NCBI GenBank assembly: GCA_030674155.1
Contig: CM060326.1
Coordinates: 19,707,669-19,771,668 of the forward strand
DNA: 64,000 nucleotides
Source of the DNA: Stramonita haemastoma
Lineage: Eukaryota; Mollusca; Gastropoda; Neogastropoda; Muricidae
Reading direction: 5' to 3'
The notes beneath the pieces are model-generated. The model did no database searches. It was not told where the DNA came from and worked only from the letters and a program-made list of their open reading frames with translations. The position numbers and the translations under genes were made by a program. Shown here piece by piece: positions 10,728 to 22,550 of the stretch; positions within the stretch are counted from its first letter, which is position 1; every line of letters begins with the position of its first letter.

Positions 10728-11095
10728 GTCGGGATAGCCTAGTGGTCAGAACATTGCGCTCGCTATTTGATAACCCAGGTTCGATTCCCATTCAACGGGA
10801 TTTTTTCCTTTCAGTTAACATCAGTGCTGACTCTGCTCTAAAAAAAAATCTTTGGATAAGACTATAAACCGAGGCCTGTGTGTGAACGCACGCTGAACGT
10901 CTTGCGCACACATTAAATCCTGTCCGCTTTTCATAAGAGTAGGCCATTGTGTTACGGTGGGAACAGATGAAAAGATTTACAAAACTGAATACACAAAGGG
11001 AGTGGATGTAAAAAAAAGAGCACATGAGTGCTTATTCCATTATCCTGGATATAGAATATATATAATCGATCAATCAATCAATAAATAATAATAAA
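10728..11095 (+). mobile_element. SINE family A, near full length
   Basis: The head is GGTCGGGATAGCCTAGTGGT and the B-box is GGTTCGATTCCC. The body has CAGTTAACATCAGTGCTGAC, GACTATAAACCGAGGC, AAGAGTAGGCCATTGTGTTA and TGCTTATTCCATTATCCTGG, with an AT-rich AATCAATAAATA tail. Confidence 0.85.
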
Positions 11096-11462
11096 TTCAG
11101 GGCAGCTCATGACCAGTTTAGCCAGTCTTGGTGGAGGATGCACAGAACTCATCTTGTTACTGAGTTGGTTCTCCACACCCATGCAACATTGGCCACAGCT
11201 TGAGGCTGTGCCCACCCTGCCCCCATCAAGAGAAGACCCATATCAACAAGCCCGGAGTTGCAATAATAGAGTTCGCTCCCTGACCAACAGAGTGGCATCC
11301 CCTCTGAGTTGAGGACAAGTGCAGAACGTGACGAGATTCTGAATGAGAAGACTTAAGAACATTGTACACAAACAGTCTTCAGGTATATCTTGGTATGCCT
11401 TTTGTTCAGTTATGCCAATTTTTTTTTTGGGGGGGAAACAGGGGCTTAAAAACATTATTTCT

Positions 11463-11486
11463 TATATATATATATATTATTATATA

Positions 11487-11529
<43 letters not shown>
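11463..11529 (+). repeat. (AT)n tract
   Basis: TA repeats adjoin the left end of a MITE candidate. A matching TA tract follows its right end (11941-11970), and another lies at 12051-12118. Confidence 0.95.
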
Positions 11530-11532
<3 letters not shown>

Positions 11533-11937
11533 GCGCTCCACCACGAAATGAGTCGCTTAGCACATTACCCAATTCTGAGCTAGGAGCCTTTAAAGGCAGG
11601 CGGGGGTCAAGCTGTCAATTTTGAGATTTTGATTGATTATTAAACTAGATCTGTTTATTTATCTTAAAATGAAATATCAAGGCATAATTTTTATTCCTTT
11701 TGCTTTTAAATGTGTTTTGAAAATACCAAAGCACTCATTTGACAACTGTTACTAAAAAAACTTGCTGTTCCATTTGTCACATCATGCAGTCTATCATTTC
11801 AATTGTATAATGTTGCACAGAATTGTCCGATTTTCAATCTGTTTTTTGTATTCGATAGCCACTTTATTGCACATTAATAAACATGTCAATAACTAAAAAT
11901 TGACTCATGTGCATTCCGTCTCATTATGTGGTGGAGC

Positions 11938-11942
<5 letters not shown>
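11530..11942. mobile_element. MITE candidate with inverted termini in a TA tract
   Basis: The left end reads GCGCTCCACCACGAAATGAG (from 11533) and the right end, reverse-complemented, reads CGCTCCACCACATAATGAGA. These give imperfect inverted repeats of about 25 bp. The roughly 410-bp interior is AT-rich and non-coding. Both ends abut TA repeats, consistent with a TA target as in Tc1/mariner-type elements. Family assignment is an inference. Confidence 0.6.
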
Positions 11943-11974
<32 letters not shown>

Positions 11975-12062
11975 TCAAACAAGGGCTTCAACCTCTTACT
12001 TAGCCAGAAGGCTATTAGTATATAATATATAAATTATTATATAATATATTAATCACATATAA

Positions 12063-12122
<60 letters not shown>

Positions 12123-12481
12123 TCTTTGATCAATGCGTATTCAGACACATCTGCAGAATACAATAAACGTACAAAAAAAAAAGTATTAACGGTTAATAAA
12201 AAAAAAATCTTAAAGTTCACACATGATAGGACACCTCCCTTAACTTCTTTAGAAGTTATTGGCCATTTGCACTAAAGTTTTTAAAGCCATACATTCTGTG
12301 TAAGTTTGAACCTGGCAAAACACGTTCAGTTCACATAAATAAACCAGTGCACTTACAACAAGAGTGCTAGTGATACAAACTGGTAATAGGATAGGTGTCA
12401 TTGTATGTTGAAAAAGGTATGATAAATTGGTATAGTAGGTCTGACTGTGCTGGTATAAGATAACAAGAGGGGGGAGGGCAA

Positions 12482-13075
<594 letters not shown>

Positions 13076-13394
13076 GAGCAGACAAAAGTGACAATTTCAT
13101 ATTCACACAATTGCATGAGTCGAGCATTTCATATTTTCTCTTATCCCTTTCTTTGATTGATTCAGTGCCAAAATTGTAATATTTCTAAAAACCTGGCGGA
13201 GCTCATCTTCATTGATCACAGATAGCATGCTAGGTATGACGATGTTATTTATATCATTAAGTTACCTGGCCTGCCCTCCTATGAAAATGTGATGGATTTA
13301 AGCTGTTAATGCATGTTATTTATGCACACAAACTTTTTTAGTCTGATCTAGGAGACATATGATAACAACAAATAACAACAACGACAAAACAACG

Positions 13395-13478
13395 ATATAA
13401 TAATAATAATATAATAATAATAATAATAGCAGTAATAACAATAATAATAACAATGACAACAACAATGATAATAATACA
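13395..13478 (+). repeat. (AAT)n microsatellite
   Basis: Interrupted ATA/AAT units with AACAAT variants. No coding signal. Confidence 0.9.
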
Positions 13479-13747
13479 GAACTTGTAAAGGCTAAATCTT
13501 CTAAAGAAAACAGGAGTGCTTGCATTTGAAACATTCACACACATGCACCTGCTCACAAAAGGATTTACAGATTCTAGATTTAGCACACGACAACACACAC
13601 ACACCCCACACACACACACAAAATCACACAACACACACAGACAATATAACAGACTTAGCAGGGTAATGGAGATGGAAGTGTCTGTTGAAAGTAGTAACAT
13701 ATATGAGGTGCAATGGCAGGCGAAGATCCCAGATAGAAAAGTGCGTC

Positions 13748-14184
13748 TTAACTCTCAGAGGACGGCCGTCCGCTATAGCGGGTTTACTGTTTGCAGATTT
13801 TTCATGTGGCATCTGCATGATACTATGACTAGTACAGCTTAACAAGCTTTGCAAGCCTATCCAAGATCAAATGCAGAGTGTTGTGAGGTGATTCCATGTG
13901 TTCCAAACTCTTTGATCGTGGTTGTAGAGAGTAGCTGACAGGGAGTAGTGACACAGAGTACAAATTCAGAGTATTTTCTTCAGGCTAGTCAAAGTTCAAA
14001 TATTAAAGTGAGAGCTTTCAATCTTTCGATATGTACTAACCCAGCATGTTATTCATAAGTTTCAGAAAACTTCTTTTTCTTACTTTGTTTTGTATTTTTT
14101 AATGAATTTTTTTTTACAACCGTTACAAATGGGCCATCTGTGGGGAAAAGCAAGGGAGAGAACTGGCCGTCCTGAGTGAGTTAA
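13748..14184. mobile_element. TTAA-flanked MITE candidate
   Basis: The left end TTAACTCTCAGAGGACGGCC (13748-13767) and the right end, reverse-complemented TTAACTCACTCAGGACGGCC (14165-14184), match at 17 of 20 positions. The roughly 437-bp interior has no convincing coding region. TTAA at both termini suggests a piggyBac-type or other TTAA-targeting family. It is otherwise unassigned. Confidence 0.55.
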
Positions 14185-14629
14185 GGCTGGATTTGAAAGT
14201 GATCAGATACAGGCTTTTGGTAACGTGCGACAGGGAGGTGATAATGAGGGACTGGAATCAAAGTGAAGGATACATTACTGTAATGAACTGATAAGCAGAG
14301 GCTTGAACTTGAACCCTGAAAATATGCCAGACCCAAACTTCAACACTCAATCCACCACACTGACCATTGCTAAAGATCTCAACAAAAAAAGAAAGAATCG
14401 ACATCTGCCCTCTGGCACTGACTGACCCTCTGTGCTGACCAAATGCAGAAGGAATTTTTCAATAGGATAACAACACATCCAGTTGAAAGCAAAATAACTC
14501 TGTACATCAGCGCAGATCGTGAGGAATTTGTCATTCAAAAAATGTCAACATTTGTCTTAAAAATACGTAGAATTTGTCTTTAAAAAAATATGTACACCTC
14601 TGGGTATATTTGTTTTGTCTATCACTCAC

Positions 14630-14631
<2 letters not shown>

Positions 14632-14681
<50 letters not shown>

Positions 14682-14757
14682 ACACACTGTCACACATGCA
14701 TAGACATGCATTCATGCACAAACACACATACACTGTCACACACACATACACACACAC
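14632..14757 (+). repeat. (CA)n microsatellite
   Basis: CA repeats at 14632-14680, then CA-rich sequence to 14757, joined to SINE tail sequence. Confidence 0.9.
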
Positions 14758-15063
14758 GATTGCTTATTCTGTTATCCTCGATATAAAAGAATAAAATAAA
14801 AAATAAAAAATAAATAAACACTCACACACACACATCAGTGACGACTCCACTCTCAGAGCTCCTTTGAATGAAGACTATAAACTGAGGTCCCATGTGCGAA
14901 CACACGCAGAACATCTTCCACACACGTTAAAACTCATTCCGCTTTCTGGAAGAGGCCACCGTGTGCTAGTGGGAAAGGATGACAAAATTGACAAAACTGC
15001 ATACGCACAGGGATTAAATGTAAAAAAGCATGTAAGTGCTTATTCCATTATCCTCAAAATAAA

Positions 15064-15065
<2 letters not shown>
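14758..15065 (+). mobile_element. SINE family A tail fragment plus 5'-truncated copy
   Basis: A tail (GCTTATTCTGTTATCCTCGA, to 14818) is followed by a second truncated copy from about 14829. That copy has CATCAGTGACGACTCCACTC, GAAGACTATAAACTGAGGTC, CACACGTTAAAACTCATTCC and GTGCTTATTCCATTATCCTC. CA repeats then follow at 15066-15128. Confidence 0.75.
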
Positions 15066-15100
<35 letters not shown>

Positions 15101-15204
15101 ACACACACACACACACACAACACACACAGAGCAAACAAAACATAAAGAGAAATAAGTGATCCATACTGATTAAATTAAGGTTTCCAAAAATTTTTCTTTC
15201 CAAT

Positions 15205-15300
15205 AAAGATATTTACACCACCACACACAGCAGAAAAAGTATAATATGGAATACATACACCACCACACACAGCAGAAAAAGTATAATATGGAATACATAA
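15205..15300 (+). repeat. two-copy 44-bp tandem duplication
   Basis: ACACCACCACACACAGCAGA followed by AAAAGTATAATATGGAATAC occurs twice in direct succession without visible divergence, suggesting a recent slippage event. Confidence 0.9.
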
Positions 15301-15541
15301 GAAAATACAAGATACAAGGTTGGAAAAAGGAAACCATCACTCCTACAGTGCACACATATAAAAGTATTTCTATTTTCAAGACTCCCAATAATAATTATGA
15401 TGCATCCAAAATCACCCACAAAAAAAAAACTTGCTCATTTTCAACACCATTTAAAACATCATGATAACACACCAAATGTATTGCTAAACATAAATCTCTT
15501 TTTACAAATACGATAATGTAAATCTGCTGAAAAGACAATTT

Positions 15542-15579
<38 letters not shown>

Positions 15580-15664
15580 GGGAGGTAAAAAAACAACAAC
15601 TATCTCTGTGAAGAAGTAATCACCCTTCCATTTGGTACAGGTGTTGTCAAAAGTACTTAGGCTG

Positions 15665-15825
15665 GCTGTTGTACAGTATGCCATGGTGACTATTAACCAG
15701 GGCAGATTTTTCTGCCTGAAATTCATTGTGAGATTCGAAGTACACACTGATGAGAAGTTTTCGCTTATAAGACTGCTTTCAAGTACCGTACGTGCCACAT
15801 AGGCAGCCATACTCGACTACAGAGG
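15665..15825 (+). repeat. dispersed repeat family D, diverged copy
   Basis: GTACACACTGATGAGAAGTT, then TTCAAGTACCGTACGTGCCA and CATAGGCAGCCATACTCGAC, recall the end of the copy at 3340-3520. Confidence 0.5.
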
Positions 15826-15971
15826 AACTTCTTTTTTAGCCTTTACATGAGAGTGCAGGCTGTTAGCTAGGGGCTTGCCATGTCTGAAGACGATCTCAAC
15901 ATAACAGTTTACAGCAAAGCTTTAATGTAGGCCTCAGTGAAGACAATACTGGCCTGGGCCACTTCCACACT

Positions 15972-16300
15972 TTGACGACCTGAGTTTGATTCCCGCTCGA
16001 GGGGATTTTTCCCCTGGAGTTAACGTCAGTGCTGACTCCACTCTCCCCAAAAGTCCTTTGGATGAGACTATTAACTGAGGCCCTGTGTGCGAATGCACGC
16101 AGAACATCTTGCGCACACATTAAATCCTGTTCTGCTTTTCGTAAGAGTAGGCTATTGTGTGCCGGTGGAAACAGATGACATTTACAAAACTGCATACACA
16201 CAGGGACTGGATGTAAAAAAAGCACATGAGTGGTGCTTATTCCATTATCCTCAATATAAAAAGAATAAATTAAAAAAAAACACATAAATACAATAAAATA
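15972..16300 (+). mobile_element. SINE family A, 5'-truncated, between direct repeats
   Basis: It runs from GAGTTTGATTCCCGCTCGAG through GTTAACGTCAGTGCTGACTC and ATTAAATCCTGTTCTGCTTT to TGCTTATTCCATTATCCTCA. The flanks 15930-15971 and about 16300-16350 share GGGCCACTTCCACACTT preceded by related sequence, a direct repeat longer than a normal target-site duplication. Confidence 0.8.
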
Positions 16301-16955
16301 GCATTGGCCTTGGCAAAGACAAAACTCGACTGGGCCACTTCCACACTTAAGATTATTGCTTCTTCCCCAAAATAACATAAACTATTTGCTCATCTCCTAA
16401 CTACATACAGTCAGAGTCACCCACTATTTCTTTTTTTGGTCTAATTTTTGGCACCCTGCAAGTCTAATCTAATTGTCAAAACTTAACATGACACAACCCT
16501 AGTCCTATCCTATTTCAATGCCATCACTGAAAGTTCACAAGCATCCATTTATCTGTGTCCAGTCAGCCTGGAGGTACCCTACCACAGAGGTCCCTGCATT
16601 GCTCAGAGATCATTAATTTTGATTGTGCTCAAAGCTTTTACCTCATTTGGTCACGTTCAAGGCTTGACACTTCAAAAAGTTCAATATACCTAGGATGCTA
16701 ACTGTCAACCCTCTACTGATGACATCACAAATATACACTGTTGTCAGTTGTTTTTTTTAAATTGCATGAATATAACATTGTATAAAGAAATATTCCTGCT
16801 GAACACGATGCTGAAAAAACTGCTTTGATAAGAAGCTGTGAATGCCACAAAAGGAAGACTATCAACTAAACATATTGAACACTGGCTGTTTTAGTTTAGC
16901 AGAAGGTGAAGTAGGAATGTGGTAGCCTTACCACTAGTAGCTGTAGTAGTAATAG

Positions 16956-17403
16956 TACCGTAAAATCCCTAGCATAAGCCCACCATCTAGCAAACGCCCA
17001 CCCCCCACTTTGGGCCAAAAGTTATGCACAGGGGTAACTACCTAGCAAACGCCCACCCTGCTTTTTTCAAAGAGACTATGCTCACTTTCACTAGGATTTG
17101 TACAGACTATTCTAAAAGACATCTTTTCCCCTTTCTTTACCTTTTCGTGTTTCTGACCTTTTTTCTTATTCTTTGTCCCCTTTCCTCACTCCCACCTATC
17201 CCCAACAAAGTGAATTAAGATTACGTCATGCTTTTTCCACTGACGTCTTTTGTCTTGTCAGTGATGTACCAGTACTTTGACGACGCTTCCTGATGGCCGG
17301 AAGTTGGTTTTTGAATCTCTCTGTGCCATTTTTGCAAAAATTAATGCCCAAGCTACAGTCTTACACTGTATCACTGAGCCAGTCCTCTTCTCTCTCTGTC
17401 TCC

Positions 17404-17434
<31 letters not shown>

Positions 17435-17665
17435 TAATGTCCTCGTAGGCCTTCTTTGCCTCAAAGTCCTTTTTTTTTCTATTTTCCCTCACTTCTACTC
17501 ACACGACCTAATGTACATGCTTCCGGGATTTGTATGCAATCAATTACACGGTTGAGCACAAAAATCACTTTGTGCAAAGGGGTCTACCCCAGCAAACGCC
17601 CACCCCCAATTTTGCCCTAAATCAGTGCACAGGGGGGGTGGGCGTATGCTAGGGATTTTACGGTA
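16956..17665. mobile_element. TIR element inserted in an AGT microsatellite
   Basis: The left end reads TACCGTAAAATCCCTAGCAT followed by AAGCCCACC. The right end, reverse-complemented, reads the same 20 bases followed by ACGCCCACC, giving a 29-bp inverted repeat with one mismatch. Subterminal direct repeats (AGCAAACGCCCACCC, then TTTGGGCC/TTTGCCCT and GCACAGGGG) occur inside both ends. Both flanks are TAG/AGT repeat and TA borders each end, so a TA target is plausible. No transposase frame is seen in the 710 bp, so it is a non-autonomous element. Confidence 0.75.
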
Positions 17666-17698
17666 GTAGTAGTAGTAGTAGTAGTAGTAGCAGTAGTA

Positions 17699-17743
<45 letters not shown>

Positions 17744-17744
17744 A

Positions 17745-17794
<50 letters not shown>

Positions 17795-17818
17795 ATAGTA
17801 ACAGCAATAGTAGTATTC
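17666..17818 (+). repeat. (AGT)n microsatellite
   Basis: About 50 AGT units with few interruptions, directly following the TIR element at 16956-17665. Confidence 0.95.
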
Positions 17819-18125
17819 ATGCAGGGTCTGACATTCATTCGTAGTGTAAATGGCAACCTGAAATCCTGATTGGTTGTTTTTCTCTCTTTTTTCATTTGTT
17901 CATTCCCTACTTTCTTATTTTCCCTGTCAGTTTCCCATCTTTCTTATTTTCACATAACATCACCAATATAAACTAACTACAACATCGAAGCTTCTACCAA
18001 ATAAATGCATAAAGTAGTGTATTCCAACTTCTTTTCTTTTCCAATATCTGAAACAGTAGTGTGTTGAACACTGCTCAAACAACTCCATACACTACCTGAC
18101 ACTACATGGTAAAGGACACTACATC

Positions 18126-18360
18126 CTTCAGATGAGACTATAAACTGAGGCCCCGTGTACAAATGTATGCAGATCATCTTGCACACACGTTAAATCCTGT
18201 CCAGCTATTTGTAAGAGTAGGCCATTGTGTGCCGGTAGGAACAGATGACAAGATTTACAAAAACTGCATGCACATCGGGACTGGATATAAAAAAGCACAC
18301 AAGTGCTTATTCCATTATTCTCAATATAAAATAATAAAATAAAAATAAATAAATAAAAAA
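18126..18360 (+). mobile_element. SINE family A, 3' half
   Basis: CAGATGAGACTATAAACTGA, CACACGTTAAATCCTGTCCA, AAGAGTAGGCCATTGTGTGC and GTGCTTATTCCATTATTCTC, with an AATAAA-rich tail. Confidence 0.8.
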
Positions 18361-21300
18361 GGAACATGTGCATAAGCCCTGTCAAAATCATTTCAGCAAT
18401 ACACCTATACTGCCAGCAACATACTTCATAAACATTTGTTCATACTGTGGAAAAAAACAGTGGCAATACCTTAACCACATATTGTACAATGTCAGTCTGG
18501 GTTTTCTTCTTTCTACCCTTTTTTTGTTAACAGAAACTGAAAAACATGCATATCAAACTTTCATGTTTTATTCACTGTGAGAAAGCTCGGTGGAATAAAG
18601 ATACAGAAAAAAAAAAGTTTTAAGCACAACATTGATGTATGTGCTACAAATATCGGAGTAATTTGAGAATCACCTCACTGACGATTTCAAGATCAGAGAC
18701 ATTCTTTTTCCTCTGTTCTCAGGCTTTTTGCCAAGAACGGAAAAGATGGTTCAGAGTTAAACTTCTTTCACCATCATGGCATTATTGAGTATTCACAGAT
18801 CACTTTACTTCCCCTTGTTTGAATCTCAGTGTATTTCATAGTGCTTCACATCTCATTGGGCTGGAGTATTGATAGAAAAAAAAAATACCAACAAAAACAT
18901 CAACAGGAAAAATTCACATACAAACAAAATAAACTTTTCCAAATCTGTCAATGGAGTACTTCCTATCACACGAATAAAATGTATTTCATGTCTGTCTCAA
19001 AGAAAATCATCAACACCCAGTATTTCTTCACTACAAACAGCTCTGGAATTTGACATGGAGACATTACAATTTGTCAGTTATGTACCAATGAATGTATTTT
19101 GCCCAGTAACTGTCATTTTACATTCAAGGCATCTTCCTTAAAACTTTCATAGTTTTTAAGAATACTTGGATTGCACTTACAAAAAAGTCATACCTATAAA
19201 AAATCTGTCATAAAAAAGAAAAAAAATCAAGAACAAAATCATCAATAACAATTACAAATAATGAAAAGGCAGAGTGTTTTCAGACCTGAACAGAACATTA
19301 AAAACAGAACACACACCTAACTTGATATTGCAATCAACAGTAAATGCAAAATGACTGTTCTTTTCCAACCCGTACAAAAAAAAAAAAGAACAGAACAAAA
19401 AGGTAACTCTAAACTAGTTGTTTGATCGAACACATCATAATGTAAATGTTTGGTTTCTTTGTTTTTTAATGCAGGGCTAAGAACATATCAACAATAAAGG
19501 CTGATCACCAACTATCCCCCTCTCCCACCCCTCCTGTCTTTTCCATCATTTCAGTTGGTGTTTTTTTTCATTTCAAATCTCCTTCCATTGGATACCAATA
19601 ACAAAAGTAATCAGTGAGCACAATTCTTAAAAACGTCTCTATGTTCTTTCAATATTTGATGACAATCAGTACAGCTGTACTTTTAACATTGAGTCAGCGT
19701 TTATTGAATCAAATGCAGACAATTGCAATGAACTGCCATACTATACCATATTGTTTATAGCCCTACCGACCACAAAAGCCATATCAGGGCTGTCACCTCA
19801 TTCAGTTTCAGTGGCTAAGGTAACTTTCAACTTCAGGTTAAAAAACCCCAACACTTCCAATGCACTGAGCAATGGACTGAAGAAGGAGAGGAGAGAATAC
19901 AATACACATTTAAACTTGTCTCTCCATTTTATGAATCATCTGTCAAACTCAAGCTCTATACCCAACCCTCAAGGAAATCAAAACAGTTGGAGGAAATAAA
20001 TGAACACTTTTAAAATGTTACCAAATTTGGATACGACTGCTCTTGCAAATGCTGACTGATCAACAGGAAACACTGAGAATTTCAGCACAAAAGAGAAAGT
20101 ATAACATCTGGTTCACTCAGACTGGAGCCAAGAGAAACAGGTTTTATCCATGCCCGCTATGCAGCCTTGCAGTTTTTAGAGACTAGTACTCACTGAAGAT
20201 GGAATACAGCTATCTTAATGGTGGGCGATCAGTCGCCTACACAAAATATATCCATTGGTGAACCTCAGAGCTCTAGCTGAGAACCCCCCCCCCCCCCCCC
20301 CCCCAAGAAAACCCCCCCCCACCAAAACTGTAGGCATCTTTCAAAATGCTCTGCATCTGCCTAAATCCCCTATCCACCCCACAATAAAACTACAAGTGCA
20401 GGTCCCCCACCCCTTACTATAAAGCAAATGACAGACACTTTACCTTTGTACGATTCGTCAGGCTCCTATACTCAACACATGCACAATGATAATTGTTTCA
20501 TTAAATGCATAAAGGGTTTTGAACACAATTTTTAAAAAAATCAATATAATCATCATACTGTATGTATACATACAAAGGAGCTAACTAATCAGAGAGGAAA
20601 GGTACATGGAGTAATCTCCTTTGGCACTGTCCAGTGTCAAAGATGAGATCACCCTGTACAGCTTCACTGTTCTGTCAAATTCATAGCAGTTCATTGAGAG
20701 ATGAAATCATATGAATTACCAACAGGCATTACTAACAAGTATAGATAAATCAGTTTTCATGTCATCGGCTACAATCGTGACAGCATCTTTATCGCTCTTG
20801 AAATATCTATTTTTAAAAAAATCAACAACCAAGCAATCCAATAACAACCTATCACCCTTCCTCTTTCCAACAAGAATAATGACAGCAACAATAATCACAT
20901 TACCATATAGCAGCCACCTTCTGAAAAAAGCTACAGAAAGTGAATTCCTCTCTGCAAAATAGATACCCACTAAACAACAACAACAACAACAACAAAACAA
21001 AAACAAACAACCCTTAGCAACCAGCAAACTGGTAATAATTTCTGAAAAGTTATGCTGATGTGATTTTAGCTTTCAAAGGGAAACAATCAAGTGACCGTTA
21101 TAAGGTGAGGGAGAGCTTACAGCATAAGCATCATTAGGTACTAAACTGTCACACGTCAATGATCAGTCATTAACATTAATAACAATAGGAAAAATCTGGA
21201 ACAATATCAAACTTTAGTGAAAGAACTTCCATTTTTAAAAAAAGATCCAGTCATGGCAAGTACTTGCCTTTGTTCCATCTGAAACTTAGGATCCAAATCT

Positions 21301-21954
21301 AATTCTTTTTAACTGGTGAAAAAGAAACGTAAAATTCAACAACAAAAAGCAACCATGTCTGTCTGTGAGTGATTCAGAGATTCTGAAAATATACATTCCA
21401 AACCCTATAAATAATAAACAAAACAAACAAACCAATAACAAAAACATGCTAAATTTTCCAAATTACTCTTTGTGCTTCAACTGTCTCAAAAAACAACAAC
21501 AACAAACAATATCTAAGGTGCAAAAAGCGCACTTTTCTCAACAAAGTCTTGAAGAAAATGTTTAGATTATGAAAAAAAGGACCATAAACAGACATAACCT
21601 GTGACACTGATACATTTTAATACAATCACTTTTGATACTGTAGTTTCTAAAAAAAAAAAAAAGAAACGAAATTGTGAAAATAAAACAAAGAATAATACAA
21701 AAAAAACACCTGAAAACAGACAAAATAAAACAAGAATCAAATCATTCATTCGGATTTACCATACAAAATGCATAGTAGTGAAGCATGTGGATATGAACGA
21801 GAGAGCAGACAATCATCAAGGAGAGTTGTCAAATAATGACAAAACCAAGAGTCAGAACTATTCAGGATTGTTATAAAAATGTGAACTCATTACATTGTCC
21901 TGAACAAAGGGATATATGTGTGTGAGTGTGAGTGTATACGTGTGCATGTGCACA
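18361..21954. other. long gene-free AT-rich stretch
   Basis: About 3.6 kb of mostly unique AT-rich sequence. I see no exon with family homology, no TIR pair and few microsatellites. Features are a 20-base C run at about 20285-20304, a dispersed-repeat copy at 20215-20285 and an (AAC)n patch at 20976-20995. It is the quietest part of the window and lies downstream of FOLR-B. Confidence 0.5.
20215..20285 (+). repeat. dispersed repeat family C, copy
   Basis: TCTTAATGGTGGGCGATC followed by CATTGGTGAACCTCAGAGCT and CTAGCTGAG. Related copies lie at 28310-28385 and 35510-35605 on this strand. Opposite-strand copies lie at 39010-39105, 49012-49087 and 57180-57265, and another on this strand at 60950-61030. 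Confidence 0.6.
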
Positions 21955-21959
21955 ACAGC

Positions 21960-22140
21960 TTAAACTGAAAGGCAATGGTCCAAAAGGAAACGGCCCAAAC
22001 TGAAAGGAAACGGCCCAAACTGAAAGGAAAAAGGAAACAGTTGTTTTTTTTTAAAAAAAGGAAATGGCCCAAAGTGGAAGGAAACGGCCCAAACTGAAAA
22101 GAAATAGCCCAACTGAAAGGAAACAGCCCAAACTGAGGGT
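21960..22140 (-). repeat. short-period minisatellite, acceptor-like on minus strand
   Basis: About eight units of roughly 20 bp read AAACTGAAAGGAAACGGCCC. On the minus strand each is TTTCCTTTCAG followed by TTTGGGCCG, a pyrimidine tract plus CAG resembling a 3' splice site. Repetitive frames through it (SLGRFLSVWAVSF-like) are probably not proteins. Confidence 0.85.
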
Positions 22141-22159
22141 CAAACACACAGCGCAGCGC

Positions 22160-22350
22160 GGAAATTCAGCAGAACTCAGTCAAGGGTCCAGGCGCCATTG
22201 CTAAAATTAGCACACCCCTTCCTTAAAGTTATACCAAGTCAAAGTGCCGTCAGTTCCTGCTACAATTAGCACCAGCTGGTCCCAGCTGGGATGGGAAGGA
22301 ATGGATCAGCAGCTGAGAGCAGTTGAAAGTGGGGGAAACTGACAGCTGTG
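22160..22350 (+). repeat. dispersed repeat family G, copy 1
   Basis: It contains AGTTCCTGCTACAATTAGCA, CCAGCTGGTCCCAGCTGGGA and GAAAGTGGGGGAAACTGACA then GCTGTG. The other copies are 56570-56755 (plus) and 61028-61235 (minus). All are about 190-210 bp with the same block order and no coding signal. Confidence 0.75.
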
Positions 22351-22550
22351 AAAGAAAAAAGTCCCAAACACAACAGAAACAGCCAAAACACAAAGGAAAC
22401 AGCCAAGACACAAAAGAGACACAAAGGAAACAGCCAAGAAACAAAGGAAACAGCCAAGACACAAGGGGAAAAGTCTATATGGAGAGGAAAGAGCCCAAAC
22501 TGAGACAAAACAGCCCAAACTGAAAGGAAAGGAAAGAGCCCCCACATTTT
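22351..22550 (-). repeat. second array related to 21960-22140
   Basis: CAAAGGAAACAGCCAAGACA-type units and, nearer the right end, CAGCCCAAACTGAAAGGAAA. The arrays therefore flank dispersed repeat G on both sides. Confidence 0.8.
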
